From the NCBI GenBank assembly GCA_903877125.1, contig CAIRCM010000186.1:1-64000 (forward strand): DNA of 64,000 bases. Reading direction: 5' to 3'. Source of the stretch: an uncultured Acetobacteraceae bacterium (GTDB lineage Bacteria; Pseudomonadota; Alphaproteobacteria; Acetobacterales; Acetobacteraceae). The number at the start of each line of letters is the position of its first letter. The stretch's first letter is position 1. Below, piece by piece: positions 1 through 9,900 of this stretch. A program made the translations under genes and the position numbers. The notes under the pieces are model-generated. The model saw only the letters and a program-made list of their open reading frames with translations. It ran no database searches and was not told where the DNA came from.

Positions 1-66
1 CTCTGTGAGTTTTTGTCTGGTCGCGTGATTCACGCCGCCGTGTGGTTCCACCTTTGGCGATCACGC
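1..66. repeat. Intergenic structured repeat, copy 1
   Basis: This stretch aligns without gaps to 57944-58009, with about nine mismatches in 66 bases. Both copies sit immediately beyond the stop codon of a minus-strand gene. Inside, GCGTGAT (23-29) pairs with ATCACGC (60-66), and CACG/CGTG and GTGG/CCAC form possible inner stems. It is probably a dispersed palindromic element or shared 3' end. The left end may be cut by the window edge. Confidence 0.65.
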
Positions 67-67
67 T

Positions 68-1297
68 CTACACCGCGCCGTCGTTCTGCAACGCCGCGAC
101 GGCTGCGGCGTCCATTCCCAGCCATTCGCCCAGCACCTCGGCGGTGTTGGCGCCCAGCACCGGGGAGTGCTTGATCCGCGCCGGCTTGCCGTCCACCCGC
201 ACCGGCCAGGCCGGCATTTTGAACGGCTTGTGCACCGGATGGACCATGGTCTGCATGATGCCGCGCGCTTCGAACGTGATATCGTTCTGCAGTTCCATCG
301 TGTCCAGCACCGCGCCCGCGGGGATGCCGGCCTCTCCCACCGCCGTCATCGCCTCATGCTTCGTCCGCGTCTTGGTCCATGCCGCGATCACCGCGTCGAC
401 CTCATCTTCCCGAGCGACGCGATCGGTGGGGGTGGCGTAGCGGGCATCGCCGATGAGGTCCTCGCGGCCGACCAGTTTCAGCAGGCGGTCCCAATGGTCG
501 GGGTTGGCGCGGCTGGTCATGATAAACACGTAATCGTTTGGCCCGCCGGGTGCGCAGGGGTAGAGACCCATCGGTGCATTGTTCACCCCCGGCACTTTCG
601 ACCCGCCGCGTTCGGCGGCGCGGCCGGTCAGGCCTTGGGTGGCGAAATTGATGCGCATGTAGTGCATGATCGCGTCCTGCATGGCGACCTGGAGCTTGTG
701 CCCCTCCCCGGTTTCGCGGCGCTTGTACAGCGCGCCCAGGATGGTGATCGCCATCAGCATCCCGGTGCCGGTGTCGCCCAGCGAGAATCCGGGGCGCGTT
801 GGCGGCCCGTCCTTTTCCCCGGTGACGCTGAACGTGCCGCCGGCCGCCTGGGCGATCATATCGAAGGCGAGGTTTTTCTCGTACGGGCTGCCTTCCCCGA
901 AGCCTTTCACCTGTGCGTAGATGATTCCGGGGTTGACCTCCTTCACCACGTCGTACGCGAGGCCCAGCCGCTCGATCGCGCCCGGCGCGAAATTCTCGAT
1001 GCAGACGTCGGCCTTGCGCAGGAGGTCCTTCACCAGGGCCAGGCCTTTGGGATTCTTCAGGTTGACGGTGATGGACCGCTTGTTCGCGTTGAACACGTGG
1101 AAATAGTAAGGATCGTTGTCCGGCTGGCCCTTGCGCAGCCGCCGTCCGGGATCGCCCAGACCGGGGTTTTCGATTTTCACGACATCGGCGCCGAGCCAGG
1201 CGAGCGCCTCGGTGCAGGAGGGGCCGGCTTCGAACTGGGTGAAATCGACGATTTTCACGCCGGTGAGGAATTTGAATTCGGCGGTATTCTCGGACAT
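68..1297 (-). CDS. CaiB/BaiF-type CoA-transferase
   Basis: The 409-residue protein has the usual length and order for a class III CoA-transferase. An N-terminal Rossmann-like domain begins VKIVDFTQFEAGPSC, the acyl-CoA-binding part holds ENFAPGAIERLGL near residue 100, and a small domain lies around 230-330. The family's catalytic aspartate is seen as D146 in AFDMIAQAAGG. The family moves CoA between carboxylic acids through an enzyme-bound anhydride; the substrate cannot be read from sequence. The gene runs alone on the minus strand. A divergent MFS transporter starts about 130 bp beyond its start, which may mean shared regulation and import of the acid substrate. Confidence 0.9.
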   Translation of the reverse strand: MSENTAEFKFLTGVKIVDFTQFEAGPSCTEALAWLGADVVKIENPGLGDPGRRLRKGQPDNDPYYFHVFNANKRSITVNLKNPKGLALVKDLLRKADVCIENFAPGAIERLGLAYDVVKEVNPGIIYAQVKGFGEGSPYEKNLAFDMIAQAAGGTFSVTGEKDGPPTRPGFSLGDTGTGMLMAITILGALYKRRETGEGHKLQVAMQDAIMHYMRINFATQGLTGRAAERGGSKVPGVNNAPMGLYPCAPGGPNDYVFIMTSRANPDHWDRLLKLVGREDLIGDARYATPTDRVAREDEVDAVIAAWTKTRTKHEAMTAVGEAGIPAGAVLDTMELQNDITFEARGIMQTMVHPVHKPFKMPAWPVRVDGKPARIKHSPVLGANTAEVLGEWLGMDAAAVAALQNDGAV

Positions 1298-1427
1298 GTC
1301 GGGCTTCCTTTTCGGTTGCCGGGAATGTTGGCATGGAACGTCCGGGCGGGCCAGCCATGCGGCGGGCGCGGATGACGGTCGGCGGATTCATCCTCTAATC
1401 TCGCGGTCAGACGATAGGGATTGCTGC

Positions 1428-2711
1428 ATGCTCGCGCCCCGATTGGCGAAAATGTCCTCCGACCGGTTCCATTACGCCTGGGTCGTGCTGGCCGTCGTGT
1501 TCATTGGCATGCTTGCCGGCGTGGGGGTGCGCGCCGCACCGGGGGTGATGATCCTGCCGTTGCAAAAGGCCTTCGGCTGGGATGTCAGCACTATTTCCGG
1601 CGCGATTTCCGTCAACATCATGCTGATGGGCGCCTGTGCGCCGTTCGTCACCGGCCTGATGCAGGCGATCGGCCTGAAACGGACCATGCTGGGCTGCCTG
1701 TTCATTCTGATGCTGGCGACCGGTCTGTCGAGCTTCATGACCGCGCCCTGGCAGTTCTATCTGACGTGGGGCCTGATGGTGGGCATCGGGGCGGGGGCCG
1801 GTGCCGTCGGTCTGGCCGGCGCGGTCGCCAACCGCTGGTTCGCCCGCCGCAACGGCTTCGCCACCGGCCTGCTGTTCGCCGCCAACGCCGCCGGGCAGCT
1901 CATTTTCCTGCCCATCCTGGCGATGCTCGCCGATCGCTACGGCTGGCGCGGCGTGTCGGTCGGCGTCACCGCCGCGATCGCCGTCGTGCTGCCGATCGTG
2001 TGGCTGCTGCTGCCGGAATCGCCCGCCGCCGTCGGTATTCCCGCCTTCGGCGCCACGACGATCGAACCGCTGGCACGCTCCCCCGGCGGCAACATGTTCG
2101 GCGTCGCGTTCGGCGCGCTGCGGCGGGCATCGAAATCGATGGATTTCTGGCTCTTGTGCGGCACGTTCAGCATTTGCGGCCTGTCGACCAACGGCCTGAT
2201 CAATACGCATCTGATCGCCTACTGCGCCGATTTCGGCATCCCCACCGTGCAGGGTGCGTCCATCCTCGCCGTTATCGGGGCCTTCAGCCTTGTCGGCTCT
2301 GCCTGTTCGGGATGGTTGTGCGATCGCTACAGCCCGCGCGTGCTGCTGTTCTGGTATTACGGTCTCCGCGGCCTGTCGCTGGTCGTGATACCTTTCACGT
2401 CCTTCGACGGCGTGAGCCTAGGGGTGTTCGCGGTGTTCTACGGGCTGGACTGGGTCGCCACCGGCCCGGCCACGTTCGCTTTGACGAATGAGGTCTTCGG
2501 CCGCCGGGACGCCCCGGTGATCGTGTCCTGGATTTTCGCCTCCCACCAGGTCGGCGGCGCCATCGCCGCCTTCGGTGCCGGCGCGGTCCGCAGCTTCTCC
2601 GGCAGCTACCTGCTGGCCTTCGTCGCCAGCGGCGCGGCCTGTTTGATGGCGTCCATGCTGGTGCTACGGATCACCCCGCGCGAGCAACGGATCGCCGTCG
2701 CCGCGGAGTAA
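1428..2711 (+). CDS. MFS transporter
   Basis: A 427-residue membrane protein with about 12 hydrophobic helices starting at FHYAWVVLAVVFIGMLAG. It has MFS-style basic loops between helices 2 and 3 (GLKRTMLG) and between helices 8 and 9 (CDRYSPR), and resembles monocarboxylate/oxalate-type MFS carriers. Start 1428 is chosen because the open frame upstream runs antisense into the CoA-transferase; ATG 1452 is an alternative. It is divergent from the CoA-transferase, and 11 bases separate its stop from the next gene. The substrate is unknown; an organic acid is a guess from context. Confidence 0.85.
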   Translation: MLAPRLAKMSSDRFHYAWVVLAVVFIGMLAGVGVRAAPGVMILPLQKAFGWDVSTISGAISVNIMLMGACAPFVTGLMQAIGLKRTMLGCLFILMLATGLSSFMTAPWQFYLTWGLMVGIGAGAGAVGLAGAVANRWFARRNGFATGLLFAANAAGQLIFLPILAMLADRYGWRGVSVGVTAAIAVVLPIVWLLLPESPAAVGIPAFGATTIEPLARSPGGNMFGVAFGALRRASKSMDFWLLCGTFSICGLSTNGLINTHLIAYCADFGIPTVQGASILAVIGAFSLVGSACSGWLCDRYSPRVLLFWYYGLRGLSLVVIPFTSFDGVSLGVFAVFYGLDWVATGPATFALTNEVFGRRDAPVIVSWIFASHQVGGAIAAFGAGAVRSFSGSYLLAFVASGAACLMASMLVLRITPREQRIAVAAE

Positions 2712-2722
2712 AGGGAGGCGTC

Positions 2723-3499
2723 GTGAACGCCAGACACGCCGATGGCAGCGCGGGCGATGCGGATTACGGGGTGATCGGCGCGGGCTACGCCCGCTATCGC
2801 CGCCCCGAGCCGTCAATCGCCGCCTTCATCCTCGCCGCGCTCGGCGATGCCCGCACAATCCTGAACGTCGGCGCCGGCGCGGGATCGTACGAACCGACCG
2901 ATCGCACCGTGACCGCCGTCGAACCCTCCGCGTCCATGCGTGCCCAGCGCCCGCCGCACCTACCCCCGGCGATCGACGCGACCGCCGAAGCGCTGCCGTT
3001 TCCCGATGCCAGCTTCGACGCCGCCATGGCCACCTTCACCGTGCATCAGTGGACCGATCTCGCCGCCGGCCTCGCGGAAATGCGCCGGGTCACCGCTGGT
3101 CCGATCGCGATCATGACCTGCGCGCCCGACGAACTCGATTGCTTCTGGCTGAACGACTACGCGCCGGAAGTGCTGGCGGTCGAAGCCCGCCGTTACCCGC
3201 CGGTCGCAACGATCGCGGCAGCGCTCGGCCCTCGCACCGAGGTATTGCCGGTCCCAATCCCCCTGCTCTGCTCCGATGGGTTTGGCGAAGCCTACTACGG
3301 ACGACCCGAAGCCCTGCTCGACCCCGGTGCACGCCGCGCGTGCTCGGCGTGGAGTTTCGTCGCGCCGGAGGTGGCACCGCGTTTTGTCACAGCGCTGGAA
3401 AGGGATCTGGCAAGCGGCGCGTGGGACGACATGTACGGCGACCTGCGCACCCAGCCCCATTTCATCGGGTCGCTGAAACTGATCGTCGGTCGCGTGTGA
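2723..3499 (+). CDS. Class I SAM-dependent methyltransferase
   Basis: A 258-residue protein. The SAM-binding motif I is visible as ILNVGAGAGSYEP near residue 45. An acidic motif II region (VTAVEPS) follows, and PFPDASFDAAMATFTVHQW is the usual post-motif segment of the UbiE/Methyltransf_11 fold. The GTG start at 2723 is set by a GGGAGG ribosome-binding site at 2713-2718, just after the MFS stop, so the two genes probably share a transcript. The substrate is unknown. Confidence 0.85.
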   Translation: MNARHADGSAGDADYGVIGAGYARYRRPEPSIAAFILAALGDARTILNVGAGAGSYEPTDRTVTAVEPSASMRAQRPPHLPPAIDATAEALPFPDASFDAAMATFTVHQWTDLAAGLAEMRRVTAGPIAIMTCAPDELDCFWLNDYAPEVLAVEARRYPPVATIAAALGPRTEVLPVPIPLLCSDGFGEAYYGRPEALLDPGARRACSAWSFVAPEVAPRFVTALERDLASGAWDDMYGDLRTQPHFIGSLKLIVGRV

Positions 3500-3544
3500 A
3501 ACATCTGCGCCCGACCGGAGTCGGACAGGCAGATGGAGGCCAAC

Positions 3545-4240
3545 ATGAAACCCATGACCGCGAAATTGCTGACCGCCGTATATGGCGCCGGTGCGCTGAT
3601 TTATGCCGCCACGCTGCCGGCGGTCCACGCCGACACCCCGCCCCGCGTACTGCCGGCCCCCGCGGTGGACGCTCAACCCGCATCGGGCTTGCAAACAGCG
3701 GTCTTCGCCGGGGGCTGCTTCTGGGGCGTGCAAGGCGTGTTCGAACACGTGAAGGGGGTGACGAAAGCAATTTCGGGCTACGCTGGCGGATCCGTCGTCA
3801 ATCCTGGCTACGAGCAGGTGAGTGCCGGCAACACCGGCCACGCGGAAGCGGTCAGCGTGACTTTCGATCCGTTGCAGGTGAGCTACGGCACGCTGCTGCG
3901 CATTTTCTTCAGCGTCGCGCTGGATCCCACCGAGGTGAACCGCCAAGGTCCGGATACCGGCACGCAATACCGTTCGGAACTGTTCGTCGCCGGCCCCGAG
4001 CAGGAGCGGATCGCCAAGGCCTATATTGCTCAGTTGAACGCGGCCCACGTGTTCGACCGCCCGATCGCGACCCGGGTCGACGCTGCCGGACCGTTCTACC
4101 CGGCCGAGGGCTACCATCAGGATTATCTCCTGCATCACCCGGACTCGCCTTATATCGCGCGATTCGATCTCCCGAAGGTGCGGAGTCTGGAGGCGCTGTT
4201 TCCGGCGAACTGGCAGCCTACGGCGGTGACGGTGCGGTAG
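3545..4240 (+). CDS. msrA: Peptide-methionine (S)-S-oxide reductase, exported
   Basis: The 231-residue protein carries the MsrA signature GGCFWG with the catalytic cysteine at about residue 58. GYAGG, DPTEVNRQGPDTGTQYRS and EGYHQDYL follow as in the family. A hydrophobic N-terminus (LLTAVYGAGALIYAATLPAVHA) looks like a signal peptide, so it probably repairs oxidised methionine in the periplasm. Start 3545 is preferred over 3533 because GGAGG at 3535-3539 lies six bases ahead of it. Resolving cysteines near the C-terminus are not obvious. Confidence 0.95.
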   Translation: MKPMTAKLLTAVYGAGALIYAATLPAVHADTPPRVLPAPAVDAQPASGLQTAVFAGGCFWGVQGVFEHVKGVTKAISGYAGGSVVNPGYEQVSAGNTGHAEAVSVTFDPLQVSYGTLLRIFFSVALDPTEVNRQGPDTGTQYRSELFVAGPEQERIAKAYIAQLNAAHVFDRPIATRVDAAGPFYPAEGYHQDYLLHHPDSPYIARFDLPKVRSLEALFPANWQPTAVTVR

Positions 4241-4721
4241 GGGCGAGGCCGTAGGTGGCCCCGTTGTTCCAGGCATCGACATACTGCGCGATCGACAATG
4301 TCCAGCCGTTCGACATGGTATCGTCGAGATACTCGAACAGTATCCCATCGGGCGCGGTCATCGACAGCAGGACGGTGCCGCCGTCGTCCCCGCCGCATTC
4401 GATGTGCGGCAGCGCGTCGGGCGGCGCGAGCGCGTAGTCGCCGGCCGTGCGCGTCACCGCCTTTATCGAGCCATCCGGCTGGATTTCCAGCAGATGCTGC
4501 TCCCCCTCCATCACCAGGGTCAGGGTCGAGGCGACATGGCGGTGCCGCCGACAATGACCGCGGCCTTTGGCGTAGCGCAACAGCATATCCAGCCGTCCCG
4601 CCGCGAGGTCGTAGCCGAGCAGGCAGTGCTCGAAGTCGATTTTGAAGGCGGTGCAGGTGGGGTCGACAACACGGCGCCAGGCGACGGATTTCGGGTCGAA
4701 ACTGGGGGAAAGGATGGGCAT
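4218..4721 (-). CDS. Cupin-fold protein of unknown function
   Basis: 167 residues. A cupin motif 1-like stretch, CRRHRHVASTLTLVMEGEQ, spans about residues 57-75: two histidines, then glutamate, then glycine. A second motif with PHIECGGDDGGTVLLSM follows near 108-125, so a metal-binding single-domain cupin is likely. It resembles the anti-ECF/dioxygenase-type cupins (ChrR-like), but I cannot name a substrate. GAGGTG lies about eight bases before the ATG. The 3' end overlaps the convergent msrA by 23 bases. Confidence 0.75.
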   Translation of the reverse strand: MPILSPSFDPKSVAWRRVVDPTCTAFKIDFEHCLLGYDLAAGRLDMLLRYAKGRGHCRRHRHVASTLTLVMEGEQHLLEIQPDGSIKAVTRTAGDYALAPPDALPHIECGGDDGGTVLLSMTAPDGILFEYLDDTMSNGWTLSIAQYVDAWNNGATYGLAPTAPSPP

Positions 4722-4917
4722 CGGTCACCTCGTGGGTTGGACGTGCCGGAGCGTAGTGACCGTTCGGAGGCGGTGGCAATGGCCGCGGAAGCCGGGCAGC
4801 GCGCGGGTTGGTCATGATCGCAAACACGGGAATTGACGGCCGCCCGCCACCACCGCACATTCGCTGCATGGCAACACAGGGCCCCTGGGCGTCCCAACAT
4901 CTGTCGGCAGCACCGCG

Positions 4918-6939
4918 GTGCCCCGCGGGGTCGGCCTGCCCGTCATGACGGAGACAGGCCTTTCATCGCCAACCGTGGTCCAACTTCAGGGGAACCCGAG
5001 GGTTGCAGCGATTGGACCGTTGACTGGCGCGGTCAACGCGGAGATCGCGAGAACCGATCGCGCGCCGGTGGAACTGTTTCCGCTGAAACGCCGACTGGCC
5101 GCGGTGATGCTGGCCGATGTCGTCGGCTACAGCCGTCTCATGAGTCACGATGAGGAAGGCACGCACCGCCGCATCGCCAGCTACGTGAAACATGTCATCG
5201 ATCCCACCATCGCCGAGTATGGCGGCCGACCGGTGCGCAGCATGGGCGACGGCATGCTGGTCGAATTCGGCAGCGCGCTGGACGCGGTGCGCTGCGGCCT
5301 CGACATTCAACAGCGGCTGAACGAACGCCAGCACGAGGTTGCCGGGGAGAAAATCCTTCTGCGGATCGGCATCAACACCGGCGACGTCATCGTCGGCGAC
5401 CACGACCTCTACGGCCACAGCGTCAACATCACCGCCCGGCTGGAAACCATGGCCCAAGCCGGTTCGGTCTGCGTCAGTCAGAGCATTTACGATCAGACGC
5501 GCAGCCAGCCGGGCCTGCGATTTACCGATCTCGGGACTCACCGGGTCAAGAACATCGATTACCCCCTTCGCATGTTCGAGGCCGCCTACGGGCAACCCAT
5601 CGCCATCCGGCACTGGCGGATGCCGCGCAAATCCCTCGCCGCGGGGGCGGCCCTTGTTGTCGCGCTGGTCGCCTCCCTTGGGGCCTTTGGCGTTTATCGG
5701 ATGGTCGTGCCGGTTGGCGCCGTGCCCGCCAATTCCATCATCGTGCTGCCGTTCCGCAACCTCGGTCCCAATCCGGACGACGCTTATTTCGCCGATGCCA
5801 TCACCGACGACCTTACGACCGACCTGTCCCGCATTCCGCGCTCGTTCGTGATTTCCAGTGCGACCGCCATGACGTTCAAGGGCAAGCCCACCGATGCGCG
5901 GACCATCGGGCGGGATATGGGCGTCCGCTATCTGCTGGAAGGCAGTGTCAGACGGCTCGACGGGACCGCGCGGATCAACGTGCAACTGATCGACACCGAG
6001 ACGGGGGCCGGGCTCTGGGCAGACCGGTTCGAACATGAAAGCAACGACCTGGAGGATCTGGAGGACGCCATTACCAACCGGATCGCCGCCTCGTTGCATA
6101 CCCAGATGACAAGGGGTAGGATACGAAGTAGCACGGTCGGAACGATCATTGCGAACCATAATGCACTGGACGAGAGAATGCGCGCGACAGCCTTGATCGT
6201 CGGATTGCCCACGCCCGAGAAATACCTCGCCGCCCGCCAACATGCGGAAGCGTGCCTGCAACAGGACCCGAACTCCGCCGAATGCTGGGCGCTTCTGGCG
6301 CGTGTCCTGATCAGCGAACACTTGAGCGTATGGAACGACGTCGGGGCGGAGGGTATCGATCGCGCGGAACTTGCCTATAAACGGGCCTTGGAACTGGACC
6401 CAACCAACCCGGGCGCGCACTTGGCGGCCGGGAACGTGCTGCACGTGCGCGGCGACCTGTCCGGCGCCTTGGCCGCGTTCGAAAAAGCCATCGAACTCGA
6501 CCCGAATTTCACGGTTGCCCACGCGCAAAGAGGTCGGCAACTCTTTCTTCTCGGACGCAATCAGGAAGCGGCGGCGGCATTGCACCAGGCGATGCGTCTG
6601 AGCCCGAACGACCCGTTTACCGGTTTTTTCCAGTGGGGGCTCGGTCGTATTGCTTTCGCCAACGGCAATTATGCGGAAGCAGCGGACTGGCTCTCGAAAT
6701 CTGTGACGGCGCAACCGAATCACTGGTACAATCGGGCGTGGTTGGTCAGTGCCGCTACCCTCGCGGGGCGCAATGCGGACGCCAGTGCGCAGCTTGCCGA
6801 ATTCACCCAGAAGTTTCCGACATTTACTCTGGCCAAAATCACGCAGAGATTTGCTGACGAACCGATCAATCAGAGCCCTGTGTTCCAGGCCGTGGCAAAG
6901 AATGTTCTGCTGGGCCTCAGTCAGGCGGGGCTTAAGTAG
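4918..6939 (+). CDS. Adenylate cyclase - TolB-like - TPR membrane sensor
   Basis: 673 residues from the GTG at 4918; ATG 4945 is an alternative. Residues about 58-230 are a class III nucleotide cyclase domain: AAVMLADVVGYSRLM has metal aspartate D67, MGDGMLVEFG has D111, and NITARLE is present. One transmembrane helix lies near 240-265. Residues about 275-390 resemble the FlgO/TolB-N fold (IIVLPFRNLGPNPDDAYFAD). TPR repeats fill about 430-640 (AERAL/LDPTNPGAH type). This domain order is common in rhizobial and acetobacterial cyclases thought to make cAMP in response to envelope signals. The repeats lie on the outer side of the helix by topology inference. Confidence 0.9.
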   Translation: MPRGVGLPVMTETGLSSPTVVQLQGNPRVAAIGPLTGAVNAEIARTDRAPVELFPLKRRLAAVMLADVVGYSRLMSHDEEGTHRRIASYVKHVIDPTIAEYGGRPVRSMGDGMLVEFGSALDAVRCGLDIQQRLNERQHEVAGEKILLRIGINTGDVIVGDHDLYGHSVNITARLETMAQAGSVCVSQSIYDQTRSQPGLRFTDLGTHRVKNIDYPLRMFEAAYGQPIAIRHWRMPRKSLAAGAALVVALVASLGAFGVYRMVVPVGAVPANSIIVLPFRNLGPNPDDAYFADAITDDLTTDLSRIPRSFVISSATAMTFKGKPTDARTIGRDMGVRYLLEGSVRRLDGTARINVQLIDTETGAGLWADRFEHESNDLEDLEDAITNRIAASLHTQMTRGRIRSSTVGTIIANHNALDERMRATALIVGLPTPEKYLAARQHAEACLQQDPNSAECWALLARVLISEHLSVWNDVGAEGIDRAELAYKRALELDPTNPGAHLAAGNVLHVRGDLSGALAAFEKAIELDPNFTVAHAQRGRQLFLLGRNQEAAAALHQAMRLSPNDPFTGFFQWGLGRIAFANGNYAEAADWLSKSVTAQPNHWYNRAWLVSAATLAGRNADASAQLAEFTQKFPTFTLAKITQRFADEPINQSPVFQAVAKNVLLGLSQAGLK

Positions 6940-6990
6940 CGCGTCCGCGGCGGGTTATGTCGAATCGCGGCAAGCGACTAATGTGAGGCC

Positions 6991-9900
6991 ATGCCCCACG
7001 CCGATTTCATCCATCTCCGCGCGCACTCCGCCTACTCCCTGAGCGAGGGCGCGATCCGGGTCGACAAACTCGCTGCTTTGGCCAAGGACGCGCACATGCC
7101 GGCGGTGGCGATCACCGATAGCGGCAACCTCTTCGGCGCCCTGGAATTCTCCCAATACTGCTCGGGTAAAGGCATCCAGCCCATCATCGGCTGCCAGATC
7201 GCGCTGACCCGGATGGACAATGCCCGGCTTGCCCCGGACCCGATCGTGCTGCTGGCCCAGAACGCGGCCGGCATGGCCAACCTACAGAAACTGTCGAGTC
7301 AGGGCTTCCTCGATACCGATCCCAGCCTCAAACCGCAGGTGATCTGGGACCGCATCGCCGAGCACGCGGCGGGCCTGATGCTGCTGACCGGCGGCACGAC
7401 CGGGCCGATCGGCCGCCTGTTGGCCGAGGGCCAGCGGCCGGAAGCCGAACGCCTGTTGGCCATGTTCCGCGAAGCCTACCCCGGCCGGACGATGATGGAA
7501 CTGCATCGCCATGGGCTGGACGTCGATCGCGCCATCGAACCTGGCCTGATCGCCCTGGCCGACGCAAGCGGCCTGCCGCTGGTCGCCACCAATGACTGCA
7601 TGTTCGCCACGCCCGGGATGCACGAGGCACACGACGCCTTGCTGTGCATCGCCGAGGGTCGGATGCTGTCCGAACAGGACCGTCGCCGCGTGACGCCGGA
7701 GCATTGGTTCAAACCGGCACCGGTGATGCGCGCCCTGTTCGCCGATCTGCCCGAGGCCTGCGACAACACCATCGCCATCGCCCGAGCCTGCGCCGTCATG
7801 GCGGAATCCCGCAAGCCGCTGCTGCCGACGTGCCCCAAGGTGCGGGAAGGTGCGACGGAAGAACAGACCGTGCGCGCCATGGCGGCCGAGGGTCTGGAAC
7901 GCAGGATGGACGACATCGGGGCGGACGAGACCAAACGTCAACGTTACCGCGAGCGGCTGAACTACGAGCTCGACGTCATCGCCAAAATGGGGTTTTCCGG
8001 CTACTTCCTGATCGTTGCCGACTTCATCCAATGGTCCAAGGCCAACAACATCCCCGTCGGCCCCGGGCGCGGCTCGGGTGCGGGTTCCGTCGCCGCCTGG
8101 GCGCTGACGATCACCGACCTCGACCCCCTCCAGTTCAATTTGCTGTTCGAACGGTTCCTCAACCCCGAACGCGTGTCGATGCCCGACTTCGATATCGATT
8201 TCTGTCAGGAAGGCCGCGATCGGGTCATCGAATATGTGCGCAACGAATACGGGAATGAAAAAGTCGCGCAGATCATCACGTTTGGAAAGTTGCAGGCACG
8301 GGCGGCGGTCCGCGATGTCGGCCGGGTGCTGGGATTGCCGTACGGGCAGGTGAACAAGGTCGCCGAACTCATCCCCAACAACCCCGCCAAGCCGGTCACG
8401 CTCGCGCAGGCGGTTGAAGGCGAGCCCCGGCTGCAGGCCCTGCGCGACGACGACGAGTCGATTGCCCGTCTGATCGAAATCGCCTTGCAGGTGGAGGGGC
8501 TTTATCGCCACGCCTCCACCCACGCCGCGGGCGTGGTGATCGGCGACCGGCCGCTGGTCGAACTGGTGCCGCTCTACAAGGATCCGAAATCGGACTTTCT
8601 GGTCACGCAATATTCCATGAAATACGTGGAACAGGCCGGGCTGGTGAAATTCGATTTCCTGGGTCTGACCACGCTAACCATTCTCGATCGCGCCAAAGGC
8701 TACCTTCGCAAACTCGGCATCGAAGTCGACCTGGACCATCTGCCGCTGGACGACAAGAAGACTTACGAAATGCTGGCACGCGGGGAGGCCGGCGGGGTGT
8801 TCCAGATGGAAGGCCAGGGGATGCGCGACACGCTGCGCCAGATGCGCCCCGACCGTTTCGAGGATCTGATCGCCGCCGTCGCGCTTTACCGTCCCGGTCC
8901 GATGGCCAATATTCCGGATTACTGCCGGCGCAAGCACGGCGAGAAATGGGAACCGCCGCACCCCGAACTCGCGGACATCCTGGGTGAGACCTATGGCATC
9001 ATGGTCTACCAGGAACAGGTCATGCAGATTTCCCAGGAGATGGCGGGTTACAGTCTGGGCGGGGCTGACTTGTTACGCCGCGCGATGGGCAAGAAAATCG
9101 CCGCCGAGATGGAACAGCAGCGCGCGATCTTCCAGAAGGGTGCCACCGAACGCGGCATCGACCCCGCGAAGGCGACCGAGGTCTTCGACCTCATGGCGAA
9201 ATTCGCCGACTATGGCTTCAACAAATCCCACGCCGCGGCCTACGCTTTCGTTGCCTATCAGACCGCCTGGCTGAAGGCCAACCACCCCGAGGTGTTCATC
9301 GCATCTTGCATGAGCCTCGCGCTAAACAACACCGACCGTTTGGCCGCCCTGAAGCAGGAGGCCGAACGCAGCCATATCCGGATTTTGCCGCCCGACATCA
9401 ACGCCTCCGCCGCCGATTATTCGGTCGAACGCCAGGACGACGGCACGCTGGCGATCCGTTACGCGCTTGCCGCGGTCAAGCGGGTGGGTTTCGCGGCGAT
9501 GGAATCCCTGGTGACATCGCGCGGCGACCGGCCCTTCGCCGACCTCGCCGATCTCGCATCCCGTGTCGATCCGAAACAGATCAACAAGGCACAGTTCGAA
9601 AATCTGATCCGCGCCGGCGCCTTCGACTCCCTGGAAACCAACCGCGCCCGCCTGTTCGCGGTTGCCGAAACGATCGTGCGACGGGCGCAGGCCAACCAGG
9701 AAGAAAAAGCCTCCGGGCAGATCGGCCTGTTCGGCGGCCCATCGACCCCAGCCTCCGAACCGATCCGCCTGCCCGACACGCCGGACTGGGCGCCGCTGGA
9801 GCGCCTGGCGGCCGAGGCCGATGCCATTGGCTTTCACCTCACCGCCCACCCGCTCGACACCTACGCCCAGGCGTTGCGCCGCCTGGGCGTCATCCGGTCC

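Noticed and set aside
4963..6723. Long minus-strand open frame of 586 codons across the cyclase gene
   Set aside because: It is antisense to a gene with clear domains, has no recognisable motif, and arises from GC-rich codon bias.
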